A DNA stretch of 64,000 nt, from NCBI RefSeq assembly GCF_013266755.1, contig NZ_JABRWJ010000003.1, positions 62,001 through 126,000 on the forward strand, in the 5' to 3' direction. Position numbers and translations under genes: made by a program. Each line of letters opens with the position of its first letter. Positions within the stretch are counted from its first letter, which is position 1. The notes below the pieces were generated by a model. It was not told the DNA's origin. It saw nothing but the letters and a program-made list of their open reading frames with translations, and made no database searches. This stretch comes from Pseudaquabacterium terrae (GTDB lineage: Bacteria; Pseudomonadota; Gammaproteobacteria; Burkholderiales; Burkholderiaceae_C). This document shows positions 7,131 through 16,207 of this stretch, piece after piece.

Positions 7131-8342
7131 ATGACCGGCGACCCGGCCGGACCGCAGCGACCGGGTCGGCTCATCGCCAACCTGATGGCGCAGTACGTCT
7201 TCGGCCTGCTGGCAATGACGATCTGCGTGCCTTCCATGCAGCAGTGGCCCGTCACCTTCGCAACGAGCCAGGCCCAGGTGCAACTCACGTTGAGCGGCTA
7301 CGTCGCCGCCTACGGCATCCTGCAACTCGTGCACGGCGCGTTGTCCGATCGCATCGGGCGCAAGCCCGTCCTGCTCGCGGGCTTGGGGCTGGCCTTCGTC
7401 GGCTCGGCGCTGGCAGCTGCTGCATCGGACCTCTGGATGCTGATCGCGGCCCGGGTGCTGCAAGGCGCTGGCAGTGCCGCCGGCGTCGTGGTGGGGCGCG
7501 CAATGGTGCAGGACCTGTTCGCCGGCCCCGAACGCACGCGCGTGATGGCGTTCATCGGCATGACGATCGGGCTGTCGCCGCCGCTGGCGATGCTGCTCGG
7601 CGGCCAGGTTCATTCGCGGCTCGGCTGGCAGGCCAATTTCGTCGCGATGGCGGTGCTGGCGGCGCTCCTGATGGTGGCCGCCTGGTGGGGATTGCCGACG
7701 CGCAAGCCACAAGATGCACAGCCCCCCGGCGGCTGGAGTGACCTGTTCCGCGGCTACGCCCATCTGGCGCGCCAGCCCGGATTCCTGCTGCACGTGCTGA
7801 TCCTGGCGATGACCTCGGCCTCGTTCTACGCCTTCCTCGGTGGTGCGCCGATCGTGCTGGCGGGCTACGGCGTGAAGCCGGAGCAGATCGGCTGGTACAT
7901 CATGAGCGTGCCCTGTGCCTATGTCCTCGGCAACCTGCTCTGCACGCGCCTGGTGCGCTGGCTGCCGGACAGCAGGATCATGTTGCTCGGACATCTGTGC
8001 ACCGTGACCAGCGTCGTGCTGGTGCTGGCGCTGGGCCTGGCCGGCCTGCACACGCCGCTCGGCCTTTCATTGCCGCTGATGCTGCTCGGCATCGGCCACG
8101 GTTTGCTGATGCCCGCAACACTCGGCGGCGCGCTGGGCCTGGTGCCGGCGCTGGCCGGCTCGGCCGCGGCGGTCGGTGGCTTGATGCAGCAATTGACCGG
8201 CGCGCTCGGTGGTTTCATCGTGGGCCTGATGCCGCACGTCGGGCCGGTCAACTTGGGGCTGCAGATGCTGGTGTCGGTGGTGGCCGGGCTGCTGGCGCAG
8301 CTGGCACTGCTGCGAACCCTGCGGAGCACGAAGAGCCACTGA
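7131..8342 (+). CDS. Bcr/CflA family MFS multidrug efflux transporter
   Basis: A 403-residue, 12-helix transporter of the size usual for Bcr/CflA. The N-terminal half carries the DHA1 signatures: QVQLTLSGYVAAYGILQLVHG, the loop motif LSDRIGRKPVLLAGL (motif A), and the ARVLQGAGSAAGVVVGRAMVQD region (motif C-like), followed by RTRVMAFIGMTIGLSPPLA. It is expected to export drugs or metabolites with proton antiport from the inner membrane. The ATG at 7131 fits the family N-terminus. Upstream codons remain open but encode a polar stretch unlike the family. It is divergent from the oxygenase-like gene and convergent with argC. Confidence 0.88.
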   Translation: MTGDPAGPQRPGRLIANLMAQYVFGLLAMTICVPSMQQWPVTFATSQAQVQLTLSGYVAAYGILQLVHGALSDRIGRKPVLLAGLGLAFVGSALAAAASDLWMLIAARVLQGAGSAAGVVVGRAMVQDLFAGPERTRVMAFIGMTIGLSPPLAMLLGGQVHSRLGWQANFVAMAVLAALLMVAAWWGLPTRKPQDAQPPGGWSDLFRGYAHLARQPGFLLHVLILAMTSASFYAFLGGAPIVLAGYGVKPEQIGWYIMSVPCAYVLGNLLCTRLVRWLPDSRIMLLGHLCTVTSVVLVLALGLAGLHTPLGLSLPLMLLGIGHGLLMPATLGGALGLVPALAGSAAAVGGLMQQLTGALGGFIVGLMPHVGPVNLGLQMLVSVVAGLLAQLALLRTLRSTKSH

Positions 8343-8364
8343 AGGCGCTTGAAGCTGACGCCTT
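8342..8364 (+). terminator. Possible hairpin terminator after the efflux gene
   Basis: AAGGCG (8342-8347) can pair with CGCCTT (8359-8364), immediately at the stop codon of the MFS gene and between convergent genes. The T-run is short, so this is a tentative call. Confidence 0.35.
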
Positions 8365-8425
8365 GTGTCGACTCGTGCGGCGCCGGCGCCTCCACGTTCT
8401 TCATGTGCCGAAGCCGGCACGTCGA

Positions 8426-9358
8426 TCACGCCCCCGCCAGGCCAAGCACCAGATCGAGGTTCTGCAGCGCCGCCCCGGACGCGCCCTTGCCGAGGTTGTC
8501 GAACACCGCGGCCAGCAGCACCTGCCCGTGGCGCTGGTTGGCGAAGACGGCCAGGCTCATCCGGTTGCTGCCGTTGTGCAGCCGCGGGTCGAGATGCTCG
8601 AGCGCCGCGGCCTCCGCCATGCCGAGCACGTGCACATGGCGTGCGCTGGCGTAGCGGGCGTGCAGGCACTCGTGCAGCCGCTCCGCGCCGGTGCCGGCCG
8701 GGAGCAGGCGCAGGTGCAGCGGGATCGTCAGCACGATGCCCTGCCGGTAGTTGCCGTAGGCGGGCACGAAGAACGGCCGCGTGTCGAGGCCGGCGTGCTG
8801 CTGGATCTCCGACACGTGCTTGTGCGCCAGGCCGAGCCCATACACCTGCAGCGGCGGCGCGGCGGCGGCATCGGCACCTTCGTGCGCCTCGACGCCGGCG
8901 CGGCCCCGTCCCGAGTAGCCCGACACCGCGTGGATCGTCATCGGATGGTCGCGCGGCAGCAGCCCGGCATCGACCAGCGGCCGCAGCAGCGCGACGGCGC
9001 CGGTCGGATAGCAGCCGGGGTTCGAGATCCGCCGCGCGGCCGCGATGCGCTCGGGCTGCCCGACGCACAGCTCGGGCAGCCCATAGACCCAGGCCGCATC
9101 GGTGCGGTGCGCCGAGCTGGCGTCGATGATGCGCACGGCGGGGTTCTCGACCATCGCCGCCGCATCGCGCGCCGCGTCGTCGGGCAGGCACAGCACGGCC
9201 ACGTCGCAGCGGTTCAGCGCATCGGCGCGCCACCGCGGATCCTTGGCGCGCTCGGGCGGCAGCGTCAGCAGCAACAGCTCGCTGCGCTGCTGGAGCTGCG
9301 CGGCGATCTGCAGGCCGGTGGTGCCCCGGTCGCCATCGACGAACACGACGGGCTTCAT
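8426..9358 (-). CDS. argC: N-acetyl-gamma-glutamyl-phosphate reductase (short, type 2)
   Basis: A 310-residue NADP-dependent reductase of arginine biosynthesis that converts N-acetyl-glutamyl-phosphate to the semialdehyde. The N-terminus is the nucleotide-binding strand and turn [16 protein letters not shown]. The catalytic cysteine lies in [10 protein letters not shown] (C116), and the later [12 protein letters not shown] segment is typical of the short ArgC form. AGGAG stands six bases before the ATG. The gene is isolated from other arg genes here and is divergent from a LysR regulator. Length is normal for type 2 enzymes. Confidence 0.93.
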   Translation of the reverse strand: MKPVVFVDGDRGTTGLQIAAQLQQRSELLLLTLPPERAKDPRWRADALNRCDVAVLCLPDDAARDAAAMVENPAVRIIDASSAHRTDAAWVYGLPELCVGQPERIAAARRISNPGCYPTGAVALLRPLVDAGLLPRDHPMTIHAVSGYSGRGRAGVEAHEGADAAAAPPLQVYGLGLAHKHVSEIQQHAGLDTRPFFVPAYGNYRQGIVLTIPLHLRLLPAGTGAERLHECLHARYASARHVHVLGMAEAAALEHLDPRLHNGSNRMSLAVFANQRHGQVLLAAVFDNLGKGASGAALQNLDLVLGLAGA

Positions 9359-9385
9359 GTGCGACTCCTGTTGAACGAGGCGTGT

Positions 9386-9425
9386 ATCGTCGGCGCGCGG
9401 CGTACGATCGCACAAGTTGAATCGT
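9386..9425. promoter_or_regulatory. Candidate LysR-regulator binding region between argC and the lysR gene
   Basis: The 102-base divergent spacer contains ATCGT at 9386-9390, ACGAT at 9404-9408 and ATCGT at 9421-9425. These give two overlapping inverted repeats of the same half-site, with 13-base and 12-base spacers. LysR-type regulators commonly bind interrupted dyads in such divergent spacers. The assignment to the adjacent regulator is inference. Confidence 0.45.
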
Positions 9426-9460
9426 GCAAAGGCTTCGTTCATGAATCCTGAATCCACCTC

Positions 9461-10339
9461 ATGCGCGAGCTGAGCCTCGACCGCCTGCGCACGCTGCTCG
9501 CGGTGCACGACCTCGGTTCGTTCGCTGCCGCGGCGCGCGCGCTGCACCTGGCGCCGCCAACGGTGACGCTGCACGTCGCCGAGCTCGAGTCGCGCCTGGG
9601 CACTCGGCTGCTGGTGCGCGGGCGCGCAGCGGTCGTGGCCACCGGCACCGGCATGCTGCTGATCGAGCGCGCGCGGCGCGTGCTGGCCGAAGCCGACGAG
9701 ATGATCGATGCGCTGAAGCGCCAGGTCGCCGGCACGGCAGGGCGCGTGCGCGTGGGAGCCTCCACCGGCGCCATCGCGCACCTGCTGCCGCAGGCGCTGC
9801 AGGCGCTGCGCGCCGAGCATCCGCAGATCGACGTGCAGGTTGCCGTGCTGACCTCCGAGGAGACGCTGGCGCGGCTGTCCGCCGGCACGCTGGACATCGG
9901 CCTCGTCGCGCTGCCGCAGCCGCCAGTCGCCGGCCTGCGCGTGCAGCGCTGGCGCCGCGACCGGGTGATGGCCTTCGTGCCGGCCAGCTGGGCCGCGCCG
10001 AAGCGCGTGACGCCGGCCTGGCTGGCCGTGCAGCCGCTGATCCTCAACGATGCCGGCACGCGCCTGTCGCGCCTGTGCGCCGAGTGGTTCGCCGCCGGTG
10101 GCCAGCACCCGCGCGCGCGCATCGAGCTGAACTACAACGACGCGATCAAGAGCCTGGTGGCCGCCGGCTACGGCGCCACGCTGCTGCCGCACGAGGCCAG
10201 CGCCCCTTCGCCCGAGCCGCGCATCCGCATGCTGCCGCTGCAACCGGCGCTGTGGCGGCCGCTCGGCCTCGCGCACCGCAGCGGCGAGCCCGACGGCGCG
10301 ACACAGCACGTGCTGCGTGTGCTGGCCGGCATCGGCTAG
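9461..10339 (+). CDS. LysR-type transcriptional regulator
   Basis: A 292-residue LysR-family protein. The N-terminal winged helix-turn-helix spans about residues 4-62 ([20 protein letters not shown], then [20 protein letters not shown]). The effector-binding domain follows from about 90 ([19 protein letters not shown]) to the end. It is transcribed away from argC across a spacer with repeated half-sites, the classical arrangement for a regulator controlling its divergent neighbour. Its ligand is unknown. Confidence 0.9.
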   Translation: MRELSLDRLRTLLAVHDLGSFAAAARALHLAPPTVTLHVAELESRLGTRLLVRGRAAVVATGTGMLLIERARRVLAEADEMIDALKRQVAGTAGRVRVGASTGAIAHLLPQALQALRAEHPQIDVQVAVLTSEETLARLSAGTLDIGLVALPQPPVAGLRVQRWRRDRVMAFVPASWAAPKRVTPAWLAVQPLILNDAGTRLSRLCAEWFAAGGQHPRARIELNYNDAIKSLVAAGYGATLLPHEASAPSPEPRIRMLPLQPALWRPLGLAHRSGEPDGATQHVLRVLAGIG

Positions 10340-10519
10340 GCGCCTGCCGCCGACGCGGCGTGTCACGGTCCGATGCGGGCCCGGAACTGCTTCGCCGGGC
10401 ACTCCGCGATTCTGGCCAGCGCAGGTCTCGGCAATACCGCACACCGGGCGCCAGCGGCACAAGCTGCATTCACTCCCGTCGCAGCCCCAGGATGCCGAAA
10501 CACCGATCAGCCTGTACCG

Positions 10520-11581
10520 ATGAACACCACCCCGCCCTCCGCTGCCGCCGCCGCCGTCACCGGCATGTCGCGCGCGGCCTTCTGGTTGATGCTGCGTCGC
10601 ATCGCGGTGTTCGCCGGCTGCGTCGACCTGATCTACCTGGTCGTCTTCTTCGTGCTCGGCATGCCGGTGATGGCCATCGTCAACGTGGTGAGCCTGGGCA
10701 TGTACGCGGCCGCCTGGCACCTGCTGGGCCAGCGCCGCAACCTGCCGGCGGTGCTGCTGATGTGGACCGAGGTGCTGGTGCATGCGGGGCTGTGCACCGT
10801 GCTGCTGGGCTGGGCCAGCGGGGTGCACTACTTCCTGCTGGTGTTCATCTCGGCGGTGGCGGTCAGCCGCGCAGCGCGCCACGCCACCACGGCACTGGCC
10901 TTCCTGCTGCTGGTCTACCTCGGCCTGGACGCAGCGACGCAGCTGATCCCGATCCGCTATCCGCTGCCCAACGAGGTGACCACCGCGCTGCGCTGGCTCA
11001 ACATCACGGTGGTCTTCGTGATGTTCGGCTACACCGGCCGCTACTACGTGCAGCGCGTCGCCGAGGCCGAGGCGCGGCTGCGCGAGATGGCCACCACCGA
11101 TGCGATGTCCGGGCTGTGGAACCGCCGCCACTTCCTCACGCTGGCGCAGGGCCAGATCGAGCGCGCGCGGCGCGACGGCAGCGCCGTGGCCCTGGTGCTG
11201 GCCGACATCGACCACTTCAAACAGGTCAACGATCGGCATGGCCACGATGCCGGCGACCGGGTGATCCAGCATGTCTCGGGGCTGCTGCACGGGCAGCTGC
11301 GCGCCGGCGACCTGCTCGGTCGCTGGGGCGGCGAGGAATTCATCCTGCTGCTGCCCGGCTGCGACGCCCCCGGCGCCGCGCAGCTGTGCGAGCGCATGCG
11401 AGCGCACATCGCGCGCTCGCCGTGCGAGGCCGGCGCCGGCATGATCCCTGTCACGGTGTCCTTCGGCGTGATGCCGATGCCCGTCGATGTGCCCTTCGAG
11501 CAGGCCGTGCAGCAGGCCGACGCGGCGCTCTATCGCGCAAAAGGCGCGGGCCGCAACCGCGTGGTCGCTGCTGCGGCGTAG
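10520..11581 (+). CDS. Membrane diguanylate cyclase (GGDEF domain)
   Basis: A 353-residue protein with about six membrane helices in residues 20-180, then a short coiled segment ([14 protein letters not shown]) and a GGDEF domain from about 188. The active site reads RWGGEEF (GGEEF at 270-274), and [18 protein letters not shown] gives the metal- and GTP-binding motif. It should make cyclic di-GMP at the inner membrane in response to a signal sensed by the membrane domain. No RxxD inhibitory site is obvious at the usual place before GGEEF (the segment there is RAGD, which could serve). The gene stands alone; its stop is three bases from the convergent gluconokinase stop. Confidence 0.9.
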   Translation: MNTTPPSAAAAAVTGMSRAAFWLMLRRIAVFAGCVDLIYLVVFFVLGMPVMAIVNVVSLGMYAAAWHLLGQRRNLPAVLLMWTEVLVHAGLCTVLLGWASGVHYFLLVFISAVAVSRAARHATTALAFLLLVYLGLDAATQLIPIRYPLPNEVTTALRWLNITVVFVMFGYTGRYYVQRVAEAEARLREMATTDAMSGLWNRRHFLTLAQGQIERARRDGSAVALVLADIDHFKQVNDRHGHDAGDRVIQHVSGLLHGQLRAGDLLGRWGGEEFILLLPGCDAPGAAQLCERMRAHIARSPCEAGAGMIPVTVSFGVMPMPVDVPFEQAVQQADAALYRAKGAGRNRVVAAAA

Positions 11582-11584
11582 TGA

Positions 11585-12085
11585 TCAGGTCAGCGCGGCG
11601 TCGGTGATCCAGCGGACGACGCGTTGCGCAATCGCCTCCGGCGGCAGCAGCGCGTCGACGCGCAGCACGCCGGGCTCTTTGAGCGGGGGCTCGAGCGCCT
11701 CGAACTGCGTCGCCACCAGCCCGGCCGGGAAGAAATGCGCCGATCGCTGCGCCACACGCGCCTGGGCGGCCGCAGCGTCGAGGTCGAGCCACGCGAAGCG
11801 CAGCCCCGGCGCCGCCGCGCGCAGCCGGTCGCGGTACGAGGCCTTCAGCGCCGAGCAGGTGAGCACCGCGCCGCCCGGGCGCAGCGCGAGCTCCGCGCCC
11901 AAGGCGTCGAGCCAGTCCGCGCGGTGCGCGTCGGTGAGCGGCACGCCGTCGCGCATCAGCGTGCGATTCGCTTCGGAGTGGAACTCGTCGCCCTCGATCA
12001 GCGGCAGGCCGAGCCGTTCAGCCGCTAGCGCCCCGACCCGCGACTTGCCGCAGCCCGACACGCCCATCACGACCAGCGAAGCCAT
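11585..12085 (-). CDS. gntK: Gluconokinase
   Basis: A 166-residue GntK-type kinase that phosphorylates gluconate to 6-phosphogluconate. The P-loop is GVSGCGKS (residues 8-15). The family segments IEGDEFHSEANRTLMRDGVPLTD, VLTCSALKASYRDRLR and FFPAGLVATQFEALEPP follow. It lies 25 bases downstream of a Bug-type receptor gene on the same strand, and the pair is headed by two LacI-type operators. The ATG at 12085 fits the family; an upstream open extension is unlikely to be used. Confidence 0.92.
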   Translation of the reverse strand: MASLVVMGVSGCGKSRVGALAAERLGLPLIEGDEFHSEANRTLMRDGVPLTDAHRADWLDALGAELALRPGGAVLTCSALKASYRDRLRAAAPGLRFAWLDLDAAAAQARVAQRSAHFFPAGLVATQFEALEPPLKEPGVLRVDALLPPEAIAQRVVRWITDAALT

Positions 12086-12110
12086 GCGATCTCTTCGGGA
12101 AACGGGCACG

Positions 12111-13127
12111 TCAGTCTGCGCGGATGTTGTTGGCCTTGACCACGTCGCCCCAGGTCTTGTAGTGGCTGCGCGTCAGCGTGCCGAGCTGCTCGGCCGTGCC
12201 GCCGCCGGGTTCGTCGCCGCGGTCGAGGATGCCCTTCGTGACGGCCGGGTCCTTCAGCGCCGCGTTCAGCGCGGTGTTGGCCTTCTTCACGATGTCGGCG
12301 CTCAGTCCCGGCGGGCCGTACAGGCCGATGAACGAGATGACGGTGAAGTCCTTCAACCCCGCCTCGGCGGCGGTCGGCACGTCGGGGAACGCGGGCACGC
12401 GCTTGTCACTGGTGACGAGCAGCGGCCGCAGCTGGCCGGACTTGATGAACGGCGCGATCACCGAGGTCGCGTCGAACATCGCGTCGAGCCGGCCGGCGAT
12501 CAGGTCGGTCATCGCCGGGCTGCTGCCCTTGTACGGCACGTGGTTCATCTTGACGTTGCCCAGGCGCTCGCGCAGCAATTCCATCGTCACGTGCGTCAGC
12601 GCGCCGACGCCGCCGGTGCCGTAGTCGATGCCCTGGCCGTTGCGGCTCTTGGCCTTGGCATGCTCGGCGAACTCGGCGTAGGTCTTGTACGGTGACGTCG
12701 CCGGCACCGCGAGCACCAGCGCCGACTGCAGCATCACGCCGATCGGCGTCAGCTGGCGCGGGTCGACGATGCCGAGCGTCGTGTAGACATGCGCCGCGAT
12801 GGTCATCGAGCCGTTGCCGACGAGCAGCCGGTGGCCGTCGGCAGGCGCCTTCATCACGTCGGCCGCCGCGAGGTTGCCGTTGACGCCGGCCTTGTTGTCG
12901 ATGATCACCGGCTGGCCGAGCGCACTGCCCAGACTGGCCAGCAGCACGCGACCGGCGAAATCGGTCTGGCCGCCCGGCGGGTAACCGACCAGCAGCGTGA
13001 CGGGCTTGCTCGGCCACGCGGCCTGTGCCCAGGCCGCCGGCGCTGCCAACGCGGCAAGCCCGAGCGCGGCGGCGCCGAGCAATGCGGAGCGGCGCGAGGC
13101 CACGGGCGGGTGCTTGATCGTCTTCAT
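12111..13127 (-). CDS. Bug/TctC-family tripartite tricarboxylate transporter receptor
   Basis: A 338-residue periplasmic binding protein with a signal peptide (cleavage after the AWA-QA region, about residue 35). It shows the Bug signatures AAWPSKPVTLLVGYPPGGQTDFAGR, VIIDNKAGVNGNLAA and the VPYKGSSPAMTDLIAGR loop. AGGAG stands five bases before the ATG. No TctA/TctB membrane genes are nearby, so it must work with subunits encoded elsewhere or act as a sensor. Being first in an operon with gluconokinase, gluconate or a related sugar acid is a reasonable guess for the ligand. Confidence 0.88.
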   Translation of the reverse strand: MKTIKHPPVASRRSALLGAAALGLAALAAPAAWAQAAWPSKPVTLLVGYPPGGQTDFAGRVLLASLGSALGQPVIIDNKAGVNGNLAAADVMKAPADGHRLLVGNGSMTIAAHVYTTLGIVDPRQLTPIGVMLQSALVLAVPATSPYKTYAEFAEHAKAKSRNGQGIDYGTGGVGALTHVTMELLRERLGNVKMNHVPYKGSSPAMTDLIAGRLDAMFDATSVIAPFIKSGQLRPLLVTSDKRVPAFPDVPTAAEAGLKDFTVISFIGLYGPPGLSADIVKKANTALNAALKDPAVTKGILDRGDEPGGGTAEQLGTLTRSHYKTWGDVVKANNIRAD

Positions 13128-13168
13128 GGGGACTCCTGCAGGTGTTGCGAACCGACAGGTGCATCTTA

Positions 13169-13182
13169 GGATAGCGCTATCC
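13169..13182. promoter_or_regulatory. LacI-family operator, proximal to the Bug gene
   Basis: GGATAGCGCTATCC is a perfect 14-base palindrome with the central CG that LacI/GalR-family proteins prefer. It lies 42 bases upstream of the Bug receptor ATG, where a bound repressor would block transcription of the Bug-gluconokinase operon. A near-identical copy lies 68 bp away. Confidence 0.8.
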
Positions 13183-13236
13183 AATACGAGATAAGCAATT
13201 ACCCGTACAAGAAGCGCCACGTGGGAATCAGCGCTT

Positions 13237-13250
13237 GGATATCGCTATCC
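13237..13250. promoter_or_regulatory. LacI-family operator, proximal to the lacI-type gene
   Basis: GGATATCGCTATCC differs from the first operator at one position, in the left half. It lies 36 bases upstream of the regulator ATG, so it probably serves autoregulation. Centre-to-centre spacing to the other operator is 68 bp, which would allow cooperative binding or looping. Confidence 0.75.
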
Positions 13251-13285
13251 TTACAACTCCCCGATTCGACCGTCGCCGCCCCCTC

Positions 13286-14311
13286 ATGCCGCCCAGCCCT
13301 GTCCGCTCCCGCGCCACCGGCCGAATCACACTTGCCGACGTCGCCCGCGCCGCGGACGTCAGCCCGATCACCGTGTCGCGCGCACTGCGCGGCGAGCGCG
13401 CGGTCGATCCCGAGCTGGTCGCCCGTGTGAAGGCTGCTGCCCTTCGGCTCGGCTACGTGCCCGATCCGGCCGCCCGCGCCCTCGCCTCACGCCACAGCAC
13501 CCATGTCGCGCTGCTGATCCCGATGCTGTCGAACGCCCTGTTCGTCGACCTGCTCGAAGGCGTGCAGCGCACGCTGCGGCCGGCCGGCTACCAGACGCTG
13601 ATCGGCGTCACCCACTACGACGCGGGCGAAGAGGAACAGCTGTTGCGCGAGCAACTTCAGCACCGCCCGGCCGGCCTGCTGGTGACCGGGCTGCAGCGCA
13701 GCGAGACGACGCGCGCGCTGATCGAGGCCAGCGGCGTGCCCTGCGTGCACCTGATGGAGACCTCGACGTCGCCGGACGTGCACTGCGTCGGCTTCTCGCA
13801 GGCCGATGCGGCCGCTGCACTAACGCGTCATCTGATCGGCCATGGCCACCGGCGCATCGCCTTCGCCGCCGCCCAGCTGGATCCGCGCACGCTGCAGCGG
13901 CTGGACGGCTGGCGCCGCGAGATGCAGGCGGCCGGGCTGCACGCGCCGACCCTCGAGTGGGTGAACCCGGCGCCGTCGTCGCTCGCGCTCGGCGGCACGA
14001 TGTTCGAGCAGATCGTCGCCCAGACGCCGCCGGTGGAAGCGATCTTCTTCTGCAACGACGACCTCGCGCAGGGTGCGCTGCTGGCCGCGCTGCGGCTCGG
14101 CGTGCCCGTGCCGCAGCGCGTGGCCGTGGCCGGATTCAACGACCTGACCGGCAGCGACCAGATGGTGCCGCCGCTGACGACGGTGCGCACGCCGCGCGCG
14201 GCGATCGGCATCGCTGCCGCAGGCATGCTGCTGGCGCTGATGCGGGGCGAGGCCGTGCCGGCGAGCTGCGTCGACCTGGGCTATGAGGTCATTGCGCGGC
14301 AGAGTGCTTGA
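13286..14311 (+). CDS. LacI-family transcriptional regulator
   Basis: A 341-residue regulator. The helix-turn-helix and hinge cover about residues 12-65 (ITLADVARAADVSPITVSRALRGERAVDP, RLGYVPDPAARAL). The periplasmic-binding-protein-like core follows (ALLIPMLSNALFVDLLEGV to the end, with AIFFCNDDLAQGAL and RVAVAGFNDL). It is divergent from the Bug/gluconokinase operon with two matching palindromic operators between them. It is therefore likely a GntR-like repressor relieved by gluconate or its phosphate. The ATG at 13286 gives the normal family N-terminus. Confidence 0.9.
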   Translation: MPPSPVRSRATGRITLADVARAADVSPITVSRALRGERAVDPELVARVKAAALRLGYVPDPAARALASRHSTHVALLIPMLSNALFVDLLEGVQRTLRPAGYQTLIGVTHYDAGEEEQLLREQLQHRPAGLLVTGLQRSETTRALIEASGVPCVHLMETSTSPDVHCVGFSQADAAAALTRHLIGHGHRRIAFAAAQLDPRTLQRLDGWRREMQAAGLHAPTLEWVNPAPSSLALGGTMFEQIVAQTPPVEAIFFCNDDLAQGALLAALRLGVPVPQRVAVAGFNDLTGSDQMVPPLTTVRTPRAAIGIAAAGMLLALMRGEAVPASCVDLGYEVIARQSA

Positions 14312-14341
14312 GGGACGCCTTCTTGAAGGAAGGCTCCCTCA
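14309..14341. terminator. Bidirectional hairpin terminator
   Basis: TGAGGGA-C-GCCTTC (14309-14322) pairs with GAAGGC-TCCCTCA (14329-14341) around a six-base loop, with a single bulge. It begins at the stop codon of the LacI gene and sits ten bases from the end of the convergent TPR gene, so it can serve both. Confidence 0.6.
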
Positions 14342-14350
14342 CGCTGGTTG

Positions 14351-16159
14351 CTACAGCCGCGCCAGGTCCGGCCCCGGCTTCGCCCCGAACCACGCGCGCG
14401 CCGTTGCTGCCCGAGCGGCTCGTTCACCGGCCGCGTCGCCGCGCCTGCGCTCGACCTCGGCCAGCGCCGCGAGCGCCCAGCCGTTGTTGCGCACGCGCAC
14501 CAGCGATTCGCGCAACGCGTCGCGCGCTTCGTCCAACCGGCCTTGGCGCAGGCGCACCGAACCGAGGCTCTGGCGCACCGGGTAGTACCAGTACGGCGGC
14601 TCGGTGTAGCTCAGCGTGTCTTCGGTCGCGATGGCGCTCTCGTAGGCCTTGGCCGCAGCGTCGAGGTCGCCGCGGGCATCGGCCAGCCGCCCCTGCGCGA
14701 CGCGGTGGGCCGTCTGCACGATCGCCTGCGCCGGCACGCCCCAGGGCTCGAAGGGTTTGAAGTCGGCGCTGCTCTCGAGCGTCGCCAGGGCGGCGATGTC
14801 GCGCTCGGCCCCGGCGAAGTCGCGCGCGGCCGCCTGCGCCGCGGCGCGGGCGTAGTGGTACATCGCGCGCACGAGCACCAGGTCCTGCGGCGGCGCGGGC
14901 AGCGCGAGCACGGTCTTGGCGTCGCTGAACTGCGCATGCGCCGCGAAGGGTGCGCCCTTGATCGGCTGCATGATCGCGAAGGCCCGCACGACGTCCACCG
15001 GCATCGCCGCATCCAGCTTCGCCGCGGCGGCGAGCGCCGTGGGCGCCTGGCCCCCCATCAGCGCCGAGACCATCACGAAGTGCAGGTTGTGCGGGTAGTA
15101 CGCCGCCTTGTAGATCGGGTCCGACGGCGAGGTCTTGAAATAGTCCTCGTCGACGCGCACCGCGCGCTGGTTCGCCACCAGCGCCTCGCGGTACATGCCG
15201 AGGCGATAGTAGATGTGCGCCGGCATGTGCACCAGGTGGCCGGCGCCGGGCGTCAGCGCGGCCAGCCGGCGCGCCGCGGGCAGTGCCTTTTCGGGCTCGG
15301 TCGAGGCTTCCATCGCGTGGATGTAGAGGTGGATCGCGCCCGGGTGATCGGGGCTGCGCGCGAGAACGGTCTCCAGCGTCTCGACGATGGTCGCACCGCG
15401 CCCTTTCGGCCTGGCGCCGGCGGCCTCCCAGTAGTCCCAGGGCTGCGTGTCCATCGCCGCCTCGGCCGCCAGCGCGAGCACGTTGTCATCGGCGGGGAAA
15501 CGCGCGGCCACCGCCTTCATCGCATCGGCATAGCGGGCATCGAGGGCCGGCCGGTCGGCCTGCGGGTCGCTGGAATAGCGCGTCTCCAGCGCCTCGATCA
15601 GCGCGCGGTTGCGGTCGCTGACCGGCGCCTTCAGCGCGGCGGCCTTCTGCAGCGCGGCCCACGACGGCGCATGGGCCTCGGGCATCATCGGCACGTTGAT
15701 GTTCGGACCGAGCACCAAGGCCTCGCCCCAGAAGCACATCGCGCACTGCGGGTCCAGCCGCTGTGCCGCCTGGAAGGCCCGCCGGGCCTCGGCATGGTTG
15801 AAGCCGAAGGCCAGCCGCAAGCCCTGGTTGAAGTAGGCCTGGGCCTGGGGCGACCGCGTTTCGATGCGCATCGACAGGCGCCCCAGCGCGGGGTACAGCG
15901 CCGGCGGCGCGTCGGCGGCGCTCTTCGCTGCGGACGCGGTGTCGCTCTTCACCCGTACCAGCGCCTGCAGCAGCCGCGGCGGGCCATTGAACACCGGCCC
16001 GCACGCGCGCCCGCCGGCATCCAGCAGCGAGTCGAAATCGGGGCGCGCGGCGTCGCCGGCCCCGGCGCCGCCGGGTACCAGGCCTGCCACGCTCAGGAAC
16101 CCTGCGGCCGCCAGGCCGCGCGCCAGCCGGCGCACCGAACCACGAGGAACGCACTGCAT
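14351..16159 (-). CDS. Exported TPR-repeat protein
   Basis: A 602-residue protein starting at an ATG with GGAGG four bases upstream. The N-terminus resembles a signal peptide (RRLARGLAAAGFLSVAGLV). The body is made of tetratricopeptide-like helical pairs, visible in QAQAYFNQGLRLAFGFNHAEA, ARRAFQAAQRLDPQ, and again near the C-terminus (YESAIATEDT, LGSVRLRQGRLDEARDAL). A CAMCFWGEA segment has a CxxC pair but no following His, so it is not a heme site. I associate similar proteins with Burkholderiales, but no function is established to my knowledge. It follows the DUF4242 gene by 47 bases, probably in one transcript. Confidence 0.8.
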   Translation of the reverse strand: MQCVPRGSVRRLARGLAAAGFLSVAGLVPGGAGAGDAARPDFDSLLDAGGRACGPVFNGPPRLLQALVRVKSDTASAAKSAADAPPALYPALGRLSMRIETRSPQAQAYFNQGLRLAFGFNHAEARRAFQAAQRLDPQCAMCFWGEALVLGPNINVPMMPEAHAPSWAALQKAAALKAPVSDRNRALIEALETRYSSDPQADRPALDARYADAMKAVAARFPADDNVLALAAEAAMDTQPWDYWEAAGARPKGRGATIVETLETVLARSPDHPGAIHLYIHAMEASTEPEKALPAARRLAALTPGAGHLVHMPAHIYYRLGMYREALVANQRAVRVDEDYFKTSPSDPIYKAAYYPHNLHFVMVSALMGGQAPTALAAAAKLDAAMPVDVVRAFAIMQPIKGAPFAAHAQFSDAKTVLALPAPPQDLVLVRAMYHYARAAAQAAARDFAGAERDIAALATLESSADFKPFEPWGVPAQAIVQTAHRVAQGRLADARGDLDAAAKAYESAIATEDTLSYTEPPYWYYPVRQSLGSVRLRQGRLDEARDALRESLVRVRNNGWALAALAEVERRRGDAAGERAARAATARAWFGAKPGPDLARL

Positions 16160-16207
16160 ATCGCCTCCTTGGCGAAAGGGTTGGAGGGAGCGCTGGCGGC
16201 CAGGTCT

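Noticed and set aside
9359-11407. Minus-strand extension of the argC frame through the LysR and cyclase genes
   Set aside because: Only the last 310 residues are ArgC, and a good ribosome site with ATG lies at 9358. The rest is antisense to real genes.
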